Shown here piece after piece: positions 44,768 to 57,380 of a stretch of 64,000 nucleotides of DNA (the first letter of the stretch is position 1; each line of letters begins with the position of its first letter). The stretch is from Coptis chinensis (Eukaryota > Streptophyta > Magnoliopsida > Ranunculales > Ranunculaceae). The notes below the pieces were generated by a model, which searched no databases, had not been told where the DNA came from, and saw only the letters and a list, made by a program, of their open reading frames with translations. The position numbers and the translations under genes were made by a program. The stretch spans positions 26,498,501 through 26,562,500 of the forward strand of contig CM027377.1 in assembly GCA_015680905.1 (NCBI GenBank). Direction: 5' to 3'.

Positions 44768-47235
44768 ACACACAAGGGCATTCTCGTAGAACTTGGACTA
44801 TCCAAGTGCAACATGGCGCATGATCAAGTTTGATGGGCCCCTGGAGTGGGAAACTTGCCCTTCCGAATGTGGCTAGCTAGAGGCCACAATATGCATTGGA
44901 TACCAACCCAGTTACTATCACCAAATCCTTGATCGCATAAACAAACATTCGATCTGCTGCCCTTTGGGCTTTGGGTAAAAATGTGAAATTTGCATTAGGC
45001 GAAAAGGGGTCCATGTTGCTCAACATTCCAGAGATCAAACACACGCACATATATTATCAGGAAAAATGAATGGCTACATTCAGATTAACCATTTGATTTT
45101 GAAATAATACTTTAACATCTATAATTATCAATTGCTAATTTGCTATTATACACCAAATTATCTGTACAAAAGTTAGGTTTTGTAAATATTACTTCACAGC
45201 TACTGTTCAACCAATTGAATTAAAAATAAATAAATATAAATTGTCAACTTTATTTTCTTATTTGTGAATGACCTTGTCAACCCATATTGACTACCTATAA
45301 ATAGTTGCTCCTTTGCAAAGGTCTTCGTTTGTGAGGAAGAATTGTCCTCCAAAGACACTTCTCTTTGCTACTTGCTACTACATTCATAAAAATGGGTTTT
45401 CTTTTTCGGATATATGAAAGATGATGCAACAACTTAAAATCGTCCAAACTTGATAACAACGAATATTAAATTAAATTTCTATATATTATGTTGAAATTAA
45501 ACTAAAACTGTAAATGTCTAAATTTATACTAAAAATTAAGATTTAATTCTTAGCTCTTAAGTTGGGATTGTAAAAAAGGGATGCTTTTATTTAGTGTTAA
45601 TAGCTGCTCTTCATGAATAAGAAAATGCCTACGTATCCAGCTAGTACTATGTTAGCGAGGCTGAGTCAAGTCACACGTAGCTCTAGAGAGTGATTTTTAT
45701 AGTCATTAGGAGTGAGCATTAGGTACGACACGTGTATTAATGAGTATAGATGTACGGTCGAGATGAATGACATGTGCCTGTGAGAAGCACGTGGATAGCA
45801 GTTATAAATGTTTAGCTTTATCTGAGTTGGTATATGATGTAATGATGGTGTTTTCCGTAATAATGGTGGATGGCTGTAATGGTGTATGTATTACGACGGA
45901 GAAAAAAACTTAAATATAAAGTTAATAATGATGACAGTGGCATGTGATGATGTTACGAGATGGGTTGAGTGAGTAATGAGTCACTGAGCTGTTGAGTATG
46001 TGAGTCTTCTGATATAGTGAGTGTTTGGAGTTGTTCGCGAGTGTTTGTACGCTCGTATGTCTGGAGCCTCATTATATTGGGGGAGCATGCACATCACATG
46101 ACTAGTGGATGTCCCTTACAAAAACTTTGAAAAATTAAAGTCTTAAGGACCCTGATGTAAGTTATACGTTTCTTTCATCACGTTTACTACTCAAGGAGGC
46201 AAGGAGCACTACACATTTGAAAAGTAAATTGTGTAAAACTTCAAAGCTGCCAAATTAGCAACCCTTATCAACAACACACGGAGCTTCAGTGGTCACTCAA
46301 TGAATTCTCATATATTCGAACAAATGAACATTTTTTTGGTCTTCAGGTAATATAGATCGAAATCGAAGTAGAATACTTATCTATTGTTTATGTGTTTTTT
46401 TATGGAAATTTATACCGCCAATTATATTACAAATTTACAACTGTATACCGAAATTTTGAAAGAAAAACAATAATAGATATTGTGTGAACAGCGAAACCCA
46501 ATTTTCTCTCCATAACCAATTTCAACCAAAGCAACATTCTGTACCATTGAAGCGGGATTGCTTCAGAAGTAGGGTCTTGTTCTAAAGCTACCTAGAGTAC
46601 CAACAATCAAATATTGTAAATGGGATCCTCCATATGCAGGGGGATTATAAAGATCAACACAGATGGCACCTCTCAAGGGAATCCAGGCCTAGCTATGGAG
46701 TCGACTATGTGGCACCTCAGAACTAGCGTGGGAAAAAGATGTAAGTCAAGAGTAAGCTATGTGGTGCTTGGCGTGAAGTCATCTTTGCCTACTACCAACA
46801 AGAGAGAATCAGACAAACCCAAATGGGAATCTCTTTACGTCACTTATTATAGATTTAAAACATGTTAATTAGGAAACATGCTCCTAATTAATTAGGCCAA
46901 CCTCTTGTACTGCTAACTAAGATGAAAGATGATCCATGATATGATGGTCCACTTGACCCATGACCCACGATAACAACTTTTGCTACGCGCTATGAACGCG
47001 GCTTAAATAATCTTTCTTTCTATCTTTCTATCTTCTATCTCACTCAACACAAATAATAATTCCAAATATTTTCAATAAAAACACCATCATCACTGTTTTT
47101 GGAGTTTACTCATTTAGTAACAAGTGTCGTTATGCTTTGGTTATACACTCGTTATCCTCTTCTTCTTCTCTACTTGCTCTGAATGAATGGTCTTTCAAGT
47201 TGCCCATGAGAAAAATCTACTTGCTAGTTTGAATT
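44768..47235. other. Intergenic and promoter region of CBP60
   Basis: Apart from the RNase H scrap near 46620 nothing coding is recognised. The last part (about 46990-47235) is CT-rich (TCTTTCTTTCTATC) and is probably promoter and leader of the CBP60 gene. No convincing TATA box. Confidence 0.45.
46620..46760 (+). pseudogene. LINE RNase H fragment
   Basis: The frame reads IIKINTDGTSQGNPGLA, the first conserved block of the plant LINE-type RNase H domain (RVT_3, usually K-N-T-D-G then G-N-P-G). What follows does not match. A decayed scrap, not a gene. Confidence 0.65.
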
Positions 47236-47469
47236 ATGTCGCAGAAACGTCAGCCTGATGATGGGAAAGTTGGTAGTAAGCCTGAAGAGAAGCGTCAGAA
47301 AGTCCCTGCTTTGAGAAAGTTTTTTTTTTTTTTTTTTTTTTGTTTAATATGAATTGGGTATGTTTAATTATATTGGTGATATTTTGATTGAGTTATGACT
47401 TATATATGCGAATTATCTACTTGGAAATAGAGGTATAGTGTGTCTAGAAGTGATTATGCAAACAAATAG

Positions 47470-47520
<51 letters not shown>

Positions 47521-50500
47521 AGTGGGACAATGTTGGAGTACCTGTTGGTTATATGATGTTCTCTGTTAATGTGTTCAGTGTGATACTGGAAGCGATGAAA
47601 ATGAATGCGTTTCAGAAGTTTCTGTCGGGGCTGGAGCCCTTGATTCGGAAAGTTGTAAGTCCATTTATTTCCCTACAATCAGTCATTGTGTATCTTTGTT
47701 CTTATGCTTGTATAGTTGTATTATTGTATCTGATTTTTGTTATGCTCTTCCTGGTTACTTTGTATATTTGTGTACGTTTGGCTTAGCTATGTAGTGATAA
47801 ATTTTTTTGAAATCCACTCTCTGATGTAGTTCCTTATAAACAGATTTTAAGTGTATGATATTGTGGAGTTTTTGCGTGGTTCTTCACTTAATCTTCCAGT
47901 GATGCATTATCATATTGTACCAGGCTAAAGAGCATTTTACCCTCTGTCGTGGTTAATAGTTATTTCTTTTCTGTGCTTGTCTGTATCCACTTGGTGTTTT
48001 GGTTTGACATGTGGAGGGTAAATTGTGAGTCACCAGTAATGCCCTTTTCGCCAAAGCCTTTAAAATTTGACGTTTTATACAATTTCCAGAAGTACCATAC
48101 TTTATATTGTAAAGAAGTAGAAGGAAAACCTATAGATATATAGTGGACTTATTATTTACCCTACTGGGACAATTATATGATTTCAAATGTTATTTATGCT
48201 TTCACAAAATATTTTGTGCCAAGTATTAGTTACTTCCAAAAGTATTTGGTAATTGCTGCTAGCTCATTCGTTCACTGTGTGGTCTTTCAGGTTAAAGAGG
48301 AAGTGGAAGTAGCATTAAAGAAACACTTTAGTAAGAAGCAGTAAGAATTTTGATCATTCTTAGTATGTGTTGAGTTGCTTGCTTGGAAATCTATTATTGA
48401 GAAAATAGTTTTAGGAGCACACTTTCTTTCAGCAAACTTTTCCTTTCAGAAGAACTCACCCTTGTAAGCTGTTTAATGACAAATTCTTCCTGGGAATATT
48501 ATATTATTTGAAGATGAAATTGTTTTAAAATTGAATTAGCAGTTCATCAAACACATTTGCTAAAAAGTCAGTTAATTCTGATGATGACAATATATGGTTG
48601 ATACATTTTCTATTGGTACAGTTTTGATACATTGTTGCTCTTCTTCTTCAGAAGTTTTGGAAACCAAGTACATCCTTCTTCCTCAAGAAGCTTAGAATTG
48701 CAGTTCAGAAACAAGCTTTCTCTTCCAGTTTTTACTGGCTCTAAGATTGAAGGAGGAGAAGGTTCTATTGTAGAAGTAGCTTTAGTCGACACCCTTACTG
48801 ATACAGTTGTTTTGTCTGGTCCTGAATCCTCCGCTAAGGTGGAAATAGTCGTTCTAGAGGGTGATTTCGAACTGGATGATGATGGAAGCTGGACAGTTGA
48901 AGTATTTAACAATAATATTGTTAAAGAAAGGGAAGGGAAGAGACCACTTCTTACAGGGGATTGTATTTTAAATCTTAAAGAGGGCATTGGTGGGATTGGT
49001 GATCTGTTTTTTACAGATAATTCAAGCTGGACGAGAAGCCGTAAGTTCAGGCTAGGTGCCAGGGTTGTTGGTGATAACTATGACGGAATTAGGATAAGGG
49101 AAGCAATGACTGAATCCTTCGTGGTCAAGGATCATCGTGGAGAATGTGAGTTCTACAGAATTATTTATTTATTTATTTTTAATATCTGGAAGTTGTCTTG
49201 CAACATGGCTTACAGAAGCTATCCTAGATTTAAGAAATATCGACAAAACCTTTCCTTTTTTCCTCGTAACGAATGTATGTCCTGTACATAAAAATATTTT
49301 TCAGTTCAACATACAATTTGCGTATTAGTAATATTGTTTCCTAGTACATGATGCTCACGAGGAGTTTGCTTACTTACACCTTATGGATTGGGCTGTTGGC
49401 GGACTTAAATTCAACCAGTTTCTGCTTGCAGTGTACAAGAAGCACTATCCTCCATCTCTGGCTGATGAAGTATGGCGCCTAGAGAAGATTGGAAAAGATG
49501 GTGCTTTTCATAAGCGTCTGAATAAGGAAAACGTCAATACTGTGAAGGATTTTCTGACATTGCTCTTTGGAGATGCACTACGCCTCAGAAATGTACTATT
49601 CCATTGCTCCATATACTTTATACATAATTACAATGAACAATTGCATGCTCACCTTGATTATCAATAGCATAATAGCATACCTCTACTGTAGTCTAGTTAA
49701 TTTATTTTGCGACATGTGTTAAAAAACCAGTGTTCTTGACTTCATTTTGATACATCACTGTCACACGCCTAATTTCTACTTTTAAGGATCACTTTCCAAA
49801 AGAGTGCTTATGGCTCATAAACACTCACTTTATGCAAAAAAGACGAAGAAAGAAGATCAGCACATCAAATTATTATTTTCTCTATAAGTCCAACAAGCAA
49901 GCACCCATCCTGAATATTACTGGTGTTAATTAGATTTGGTTGTGCCCATTTAGATATATCGTACAAGGTTGCAGGCTTCCATCTGGAATGTGGGTTGGTT
50001 TTTGTATAGAATAGTGTTTCAAAGGTCTTATTGTGTTTTGGCACTCAAATGTTCATATCATGGAGGGAAATCCAATAAATTTTTTCTCTGCTGCTAACCA
50101 TACTCCAACCAAAACTGAAAATAAGTTAAAATATCATGTTCAAATTTCCTTCACTGTCCAACTTTCTCTCGTTTGCCAGTTTGCAATCTTTTACAGAATG
50201 CCAAAGAGGGCCATTGTACCATGAACAAGTTGTGTTTATAATGCACAAGTTTCTTATTGTCTTGAACCAACAGAATTGGAAATTAGTACAAAAGTTCATA
50301 ACCTGCTTCATTTTCATCATCATTTCTTCGTTTCTATAACATAGGATAATTATTTAATAGTATTTACTTCTTGCTGTATGTTCTTGATACTTTCTCCAAC
50401 ACCAGAAGTAATTGAAGCGGTAAAGAAGTGTAAGTTATGTTCTCACTTCTCGGTCACTAAATTAAACACTTGTATGATGAACAAGAAAATGTTATCTGCC

Positions 50501-51595
50501 TGCCTAGCGTTAGATTTTTATGAGGTTATACTCAATAAATTCCGACAGCAATATCTTATATTACTGCCAAAGACACCAAAGAATTTCTCATCCCAACCAC
50601 CGTATGAATTCCTCAACTGTATATTTGTTTCTGTGCTTGTCTGCAGATCCTAGGAACTGGTATGTCTTCTAAGATGTGGGAAATCACTGTGGAGCATGCT
50701 CAGACTTGTATACTCGATAAACGGATGTATGTGTACCATCCTACCAGTGCTCAGCAAGGAGTAGGTGTGGTGTTCAATGTTGTTGGTCAGATATTAGGGA
50801 TCTTATCTGCAGGACAATACATTACGGTTGATAAAATCTCAGAAACTGAAGAGGTATGGCGTTTAATCATCTTAATTTTTTCCTATTGATACCTTTTGTG
50901 TGCATTTGGTGGGTGGGTTAAATTTGTCTACATTATTCGTTGATCTTCATAGTGTAAGCTATTTCTAGGTGAATGCACAGAGACTGGTAAAGCTTGCATA
51001 TGAACACTGGGATGAAGTTGTCTCTTTTGATGCTGGCAGCATGATGGATGGCTCTTTCCACATACCTGCTCTTTCTTTTCCTTCTAGTTTAAATGCAAGA
51101 GGGAGTTCCTTCACCAGTCAGATCCAGAGTTCCCACAATTCGGATGAAGTGAATATTGCCCAGTTAAGTGATTCATCTTCCGATGTAGTCTCTTCCATAT
51201 TATCTTTGGAAGGCTTCAGAAACACGGATATCACCTTACCAGGATATGATAACATGGACTTAAGATATGACCATTTCTCCAGCTTCACAGACTCTGTCGC
51301 CAACTCTATTGACTGTGATGCAGAAGCCATGGTCCAGTCTTTTTGTGGAGATCATACACAATATTATCAGTCAGACACTTCCTTACTGCCTCAAAATTTT
51401 TGTCTGGAATCGCAAGCCGACCTACAAGCTGCTGTCAGTGGCTTCATTGCCAGTTCAGCTCGATCTGCAGTTGCTGCTACTGCTGATAAGGCTCAGACTA
51501 AATGGAGTGTGTTATACAGCGTGTTGAGATGGAGATTCTCAATAAGAAGAATTGTGGCTTCAAAAAAGAGTGGAGGGCGCGAATCGAAGCGATAA
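47236..51595 (+). CDS. CBP60: CBP60-family calmodulin-binding transcription regulator
   Basis: Seven exons: 47236-47318, 47579-47654, 48291-48340, 48652-49145, 49432-49592, 50647-50853, 50969-51595; 565 residues, phases consistent. The N-terminus ([11 protein letters not shown]) and [15 protein letters not shown]...[14 protein letters not shown] are typical of the family. The Calmodulin_bind domain (PF07887) spans about residues 80-370 ([67 protein letters not shown]). The C-terminal calmodulin-binding helix is at about residues 537-555 ([17 protein letters not shown]). C-terminal placement fits the CBP60A-F group rather than CBP60g/SARD1. Family members bind DNA and tune salicylic-acid defence; the role here is inferred. 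Intron 1 starts with G and 22 T, an odd donor. Confidence 0.92.
47319..47578 (+). other. Intron 1 of CBP60 with T22 and A47 runs
   Basis: The donor is AA/G followed by 22 T (47320-47341). An uninterrupted run of 47 A fills 47472-47518. The two runs could pair. Lengths of such runs are error-prone in sequencing. Confidence 0.7.
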
Positions 51596-52584
51596 AGTTA
51601 ACTGCCAAAGTAGTGTAGTCTCTCTTATAAGCTTTGGAGTTGCAGAGCTTTCGTGGTTGTATAAATCCTGATACCTTTTGTGGTTGATTGTCATCACACG
51701 TGTAGGAGAGAGATCACATTTTGTTGGAGATTAAGGTGTACATAGCTTTAGATGCTTTGTATAGATTAAATGCAGGTAGTGATGGCTGTTCGTCAGTTGT
51801 ATTTCAAATGATTCAGTCGTGGCTGTTAGTCAGTTGCATTTCAAATTAGTCTAAGTGTAAATTCTGTAATCTACGATGCTTGAATAAATGCCTACAAAAG
51901 CGTACTTTCTTCCTACCTTAGGTCCTACCCTCCCTCCTCTCTCTAGGTAACATATTCCGTATTTTGGTGAAGTGACGAAAGTTGAAGTAGACTATTTTGA
52001 TTCCTTAATTTGTGATTTAAGTTACAAGTTCAGGTTCAAGAATGCGAATAGCCCTGGTTGGCTGTGTATAGCATTGACATCTAGTAGAATTTATCCACGT
52101 TGGTAAGAAAATGATATCCAACTATCCAAGAAGCATGAGCTTCTGAGTTCATAATGCCAATCTTGTCATCTGGACTCAATTTGCATGGATAAGAGTTGTG
52201 GAGCTGGCACTTCTCAAAGGTGCTTGTCAGCCAACTCGGCTACGGGTAGAATCCATGGACATCGATGAACTATTGCAACTTTTCATGTATATCAGTAGGT
52301 CAGTAAGCATTGAGTGCTTCGGAAGTTCTGCAGTTAAGCATACATTTGGATAAGAGACTCAGGGACCTATAGAATGCAAAAAAATTGTACTAGAAAGGAA
52401 AAAAGCAAGTGCCATTTTGGTTGTGACGTTACCTTCGCCAATGCTTAACTTGTAAGTTGCTTTGTTGAACTCGAGAGCCAATATAGTGTGTCGCGTGCGT
52501 GTATAGTAGTGTTTGAAAAGTAGAGCCAAATTAGATGCTGACTTGTACTGATTGCACATTCAAACTAGCAAAAGAGATTGTCTA
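51596..52584. other. 3' region of CBP60 and intergenic DNA
   Basis: A polyadenylation signal AATAAA lies at 51883-51888, about 290 bp after the CBP60 stop. Nothing coding is recognised beyond it. Confidence 0.5.
51883..51888 (+). terminator. Polyadenylation signal of CBP60
   Basis: AATAAA, 288 bp after the stop codon. Confidence 0.55.
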
Positions 52585-52636
52585 ATGTAGCATATATAGT
52601 TATTATCGAAAAAAAAAAAAAAAAAATGTAGCATAT
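52585..52636 (+). mobile_element. Retroposon stub: 30 bp with A-tail
   Basis: Perfect 11-bp direct repeats ATGTAGCATAT (52585-52595, 52626-52636) flank only ATAGTTATTATCG plus a run of about 17 A. It looks like an extremely 5'-truncated target-primed insertion. Confidence 0.6.
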
Positions 52637-52699
52637 GTACTGCGCAATGATACTGGATACTTCAAGATAGCTTTTTATGGCCAGTTTTGCGTAGTATCT

Positions 52700-53824
52700 T
52701 TAAAACTTGTACTGATCAGTAGGACCAAGATGCACACAAGACGGTGGTACTTTATCCATCGAACCCAAATCAACCCAATATCCATCTTGATGTGGAGTAG
52801 AAATAACATCAGCTGTACCGTTCATCAAGTCATGAATGTTGACACTATGTCTCTGAAACACATTACGATCAGACCAGTCTACGTACTGCCGCAAATCATA
52901 AACTTTCTTACTTACTTTGGTTTCCTTCACAGTGAAGTTATTATTCTGGTAATATACGAACCAGCTCCTATTCTCAACATCGTCATGATTCAACTCCACC
53001 CAACTGGATTGACTATCGTTTAACTTGAAGAAGCTAAACGTTTTCAAATCAGTACCTCTATCAATCTTCAGTATCTCTCCTTCTTCAGACTCCACAATGC
53101 GCCACTGATAAAGGTCTGTACAGTATCCTGTATCACCTGCTACTTCTCTCCATAAAAGATTGACCATGTTAAAAATAAACAATCCTCCTGACATGTCAAG
53201 ACAGTAGACTTCATGTCCAAGAACAAGTAAACTAGCGGGGGATGGCATGTGCATCCCATTTCGGTATGAATGCTTTATCCAATTTTCTTCACCAAGTTTG
53301 GCAATATAGAAGCAGGGTCTAGAATTAGAACTAATTAAAGCGAAGACTACATGTTGCGGAGTACCATCATCAGAAGAAGAGAAAGATGCAATCGATCCTC
53401 GTATATTTTTTCCTGGGCCAGACATTATAATTTTTGCATTGGTGTGGATGTTAAGTAACACAATTGGATATCCTTGGCCAGTAATCTGGAACTCATGTAA
53501 GAGCAACCATCCACGTCTAGAAAAGAGCAAGTGATTTCTACCATGAAATTCAGGGCGGTCAATAATGAGTTTCTCCTTGGTCAACAGATTAACGAACTCC
53601 CATGAAGTGCTGCATTGGAATCGGTTCACGAGCCAAGGAACAATACATTGTTGCGTTGGTTTGGATGGATAACTAAGAGATGCAGATTTCCAATTCTTGC
53701 AAACAAAAGATACACGAGCAGTGTCAGCAAAGTTCAGGCGATCCTTGATCATCCATACAAGGAGAGTTGGGAGTTGGGACCATTTTTCTTGTTCTTCATC
53801 TTCTTTCATGTTGTTGCTATCCAA
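52700..53824 (-). CDS. F-box protein with DUF295 (KIB-like) domain
   Basis: One uninterrupted frame of 374 residues. The F-box is at about residues 15-48 (WSQLPTLLVWMIKDRLNF...SFVCKNW), the segment that binds SKP1 in SCF ubiquitin ligases. The rest is the plant-specific DUF295 region, recognised by its C-terminal block (DGYWVDLGSMDKVPPSCVHLGP) and internal WREV and VFALIS segments. Lack of introns is usual for this fast-duplicating plant family. Target protein unknown; some DUF295 F-box proteins (KIB1) act in brassinosteroid signalling, which cannot be assumed here. Start chosen at the first ATG, 14 residues before the F-box. Confidence 0.88.
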   Translation of the reverse strand: MDSNNMKEDEEQEKWSQLPTLLVWMIKDRLNFADTARVSFVCKNWKSASLSYPSKPTQQCIVPWLVNRFQCSTSWEFVNLLTKEKLIIDRPEFHGRNHLLFSRRGWLLLHEFQITGQGYPIVLLNIHTNAKIIMSGPGKNIRGSIASFSSSDDGTPQHVVFALISSNSRPCFYIAKLGEENWIKHSYRNGMHMPSPASLLVLGHEVYCLDMSGGLFIFNMVNLLWREVAGDTGYCTDLYQWRIVESEEGEILKIDRGTDLKTFSFFKLNDSQSSWVELNHDDVENRSWFVYYQNNNFTVKETKVSKKVYDLRQYVDWSDRNVFQRHSVNIHDLMNGTADVISTPHQDGYWVDLGSMDKVPPSCVHLGPTDQYKF

Positions 53825-54093
53825 TTCAAATTTGGAGTGGTCGGCAGTAAGGACTATGGTAGCAAACTTTGCACTCAGCGTAAGCTCAACCTATGTACGA
53901 GATTATAAAACATAAATTATCTATGCCATCAAATAGCGAATCCTAGTTCATTCATAACATAAGAAAGATAAACCAGTGTAAGACATGGGCTATGTGCGTA
54001 CGTCCAAGTTGGATAAAGACTCGAGTCTCCAAGTAAAACAAAACTCTACTTGTTGAGATTGAGATAAGTATCAATTTGGATACGTATATATCA
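53825..54093. other. Upstream region of the F-box gene
   Basis: Presumed promoter, no recognised TATA box. Confidence 0.4.
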
Positions 54094-54101
54094 CTCTTTC
54101 C

Positions 54102-55157
54102 CAGGGGCGACTTCGGATCGGCTTTGGAAAAAATTTCAATTTTTTTTCGGATAGTAAATATCCTTTCCAAATCCAATCCAATTATTTTTCGGATGACAAT
54201 TTTTTTTTTCGAATTCCAAAAGTTCGAAATCCGCAAAATATATAATCGGATTCTCTTAGAATAACTATTTTTTATCCAGTTAATACATGCATTTAGCAAT
54301 CATTTAGAAATGTATTAATTCTAAAAAACAACACTTTTTAACTCGTTCATTCAGCAAACTTTTTCTTCATGCATGTTAATGCATTAATTCAGTAAATAGC
54401 TCTAAAGCACGGACGCACCTCCTAATAGGTTGTGTCCGCATTGGACGCGGTCAACATGGTCAAGACCCAGTCAACTAAATCGGACGCAGGTCAAGACACA
54501 GTCAGGACGCGGATTTTGACCTAAAAAAATAAAAATTAAATCAAAATAATATTAAAAAACTCAATTTTTTCATTTTTTCATTTTGTTAAGACTTATGACA
54601 TGTTTTTAAAGTTTGATTAGGAAATATTAAACTTAATTTTGTGGCTATTTATCTTTAATAGTTTTGAATTTATGAATGTTGATACATTTAATTTAGTTTT
54701 TAATGTTTAATTTATATAAAATAAAATTATAAATATTAATTAATTTCCGCGTCCTACTTTTTTGAGATATAACCGAGTCGCCGCGTCCGCGTCTATGTCC
54801 GTGCAACATAGGTAAATAGGAATATGGGATAAATAATTGAGATATGTACTAGAATGAAAATATTGATTTCTTGAAGTTGTGAGAGAGACAATGTTCTATT
54901 TTTCTAGGATTTTTATTTGGTTTGCAAACTATATGTAGTTTAATTTAGTTACTATATGAAGTAGACCGGATATATTAAAAATTCGGAAATTAATCGGAAA
55001 TCGGATCGGATCGGATTTTGAAAACATATCAAATTCCAATCCAATTATTTTTCGGAAAAATTGGATATTGGAACACAAATATCATTGCTAAATTTGGAAA
55101 AATATCGGATTAGAATTCAGAAAAATTGGGTTTTCGAAAAAAAAAAAGACACCCCTA
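54102..55157. mobile_element. hAT-type element, host of a nested MITE
   Basis: Ends CAGGGGCG and CACCCCTA, flanked by CTCTTTCC (54094-54101) and CTCTCTCC (55158-55165), an 8-bp duplication with one mismatch. The two arms (to 54399 and from 54812) contain matching TCGGA-rich segments with CCAATCCAATTATTTTTCGG on both sides. 1056 bp including the nested 412-bp element, so about 636 bp originally. Confidence 0.82.
54400..54811. mobile_element. hAT-type MITE nested in the previous element
   Basis: 412 bp, ends CTCTAAAGCACGGAC and GTCCGTGCAACATAG (inverted, imperfect), flanked by a perfect 8-bp duplication GTAAATAG (54392-54399, 54812-54819). The interior has GGACGCGGTCAA-type GC islands near both ends and an AT-rich centre. 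Confidence 0.88.
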
Positions 55158-55165
55158 CTCTCTCC

Positions 55166-57372
55166 CCATAAAAAGGAAATAGTAAAACCAAAGTAGGTAA
55201 TACAAAATATTCCCAATTCTCACTCTTAATTCTCTGAATTCATTAGTGGGAAGCTCCTTAGGGTTTTACTGTGTGAAAACAAAGTTACTATTTTAATAAC
55301 TGTGGCTACGACAACGAGAAGAGACGTATTTTTTATCATCGACGATTTCGCTTCCGCTTTCGATCTTTCTGCTCTCTATTTGGACAAAAGGTAAAATGTA
55401 TGCATTATTTTGTCTACAACCAGAATGCTTGATGTCATTATTGGCAATCTACTAGGAGCAACTTCAACAATATATTGTTGATTTGTAGCATTCTTTAAAC
55501 TCATAAAACAAATTAAAAATCACCATACGAACTGACAACCACAAAGTCCTAAGATGAACAGAAACAAAGGAGTGACACGTAGACTATCAATAAAACCTAG
55601 TCTGACACATAGGCATGAAGAAAAAATCTAGCTTCTAAAGAGAGAAATTTTCTTCTGCACTCCAAATATATCAGTCTAGATAAAAAAAATTCAGACTAGA
55701 AAAGTGAGTTACCATAATACTAAAGTTGCGTGTATATCCCAGACTTTCATACCTTGAACCAGTTTTCTGTTTTACGTACAGCAGTTGTTGATTTGTTGTT
55801 ACTTGTTACTAGTTTGTTTGTTATCTACTCTTTTTTAGAAGCATCGCTATTGCCATGTAAAACGCATGTCCATTGAAACTAGTGAGAGCTAGTATAAACT
55901 ATAAAGGTAGAACATGGATATATACGCTGGTGGATAACTAGTAATTAAGTGAGACAGAGAATAATGAAAATACATCGAGTCAGGGACGGAGCCAGGATTC
56001 TAATTCAAATGGTGCGAGATTATATACACACCCCACCCAAAAAAAATAAACGTATGCAATTTTTATTATATTTTTTTGTCAGAAGGTCTAAACAATAAAT
56101 ATCAACAAAATTATGCATTTATTTCAATTTACAAAATTAGAGTGCGTTGACTACTAAGAATTTAATATGGATTGATGAAATTAACTACTTAAGCATTTAA
56201 ACTATTAATTGATACTACTATGTCTATATATATCTACATAATCTAGTCTACAAATCTACAACAATTCAACAAATTGTTAATTTTCTATAATGTTATAAGT
56301 CTATATAATATTATATAGACTTGTAAAATATTAACATTGAAAATAAAATATTAACATTGAAAATAAAAAATTACATTGTTTTGTTTTGTTTTTTTTTTAA
56401 GTGGAAATTTGATTGATAATGATAATGAGTTTTAAAAATAATTTAGATAAGCATGCAACAAGTTGCGTTGCGCTGTAAGTCCTTTCTAAATTTGTGTTTT
56501 TTTTATTTATTTTTTTTGGGTTGAGGTCTGATCGTTTGTTTAAGAATTGAGAGTGAAAGAAATGAAGGAGAGCATACGAGTTTGTTATGAGTGATTAGAA
56601 TTATACAAACTGACCGATTGGGCTTTGGGCCTTTAGCTATTTGTTTTAGTCTCATCAACCCATCAAATATTCAAAGACATATTTGTCCCTCTTTAATGGT
56701 TTTGAACTTAAAATAAATGATAATGATAATTTTGTAAGGCAAAAAGAGAAGTAAAAAAAAGTTGGTTTATTGGAATATTTTTTATTAGTTTTTTTTTCAT
56801 ACTATTTTTTTTGTTGATAATATTCTTACTATAGTTGTGAAAATTTTGGGAGTGCGGTAGTGGAAGTTTGCTAAAAAAAATTGGGGGTGCGAGTCCTTAT
56901 AGTTTGAAGATTTTTCTAGACAATTAGTTATGTGGTAGTGATTTGATTTTCTAATCTTATCGAGTAGAATCATAACTCACCAGCTAATACATTGAAAGAT
57001 CTGCCTAGCTAGTTGTAAAAACAAGTAATTATGAATAGAAAGAAGAACTTGAAAAGAAAGTTGAAACATGAAGTAGTAGCTGGATAAACAAGTACTCGCC
57101 CCGTAGTTATCTAGGTTACCTCATCACCTCATGTATAGAGAGCCCTATTCGTTCTATACTTCTTTGTGAAATACACTAATATTTCTCATTTTCGATTTGG
57201 CATAAAAAAAAAAGGAATAATTTTTGAGATATCTGCAATACATTTGGGAAATCAGGGTATTATTGTTTTCTACGTTAGGTGATCCCAAGTGTATGAAACT
57301 ACCAACTGAACACGTTTGACCAGCTGGTTAACTGGTTAAGGGAATTTGTCGAGGAGTCAAAGGCGCACCATA
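55166..57372. other. Intergenic, no gene recognised
   Basis: About 2.2 kb AT-rich. At 55979 CAGGGACGGAGCCAGGATTC resembles the start of common plant MITE-type repeats, and GGGGGTGCGAGTCC near 56883 may belong to its other end, but no inverted end or duplication was found. Confidence 0.4.
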
Positions 57373-57380
57373 CATACACA

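Noticed and set aside
46620..46868. 82-codon frame as a gene
   Set aside because: Only the first ~17 residues match anything (LINE RNase H block); the rest is unrelated, so it is a transposon scrap.
48610..48987. 125-codon - strand frame
   Set aside because: It is the shadow of CBP60 exon 4 on the + strand, which carries the conserved domain.
55979..56900. Possible element starting CAGGGACGGAGCCAGG
   Set aside because: The start resembles common plant repeats, but no inverted partner end or target duplication was found, so it is not called.
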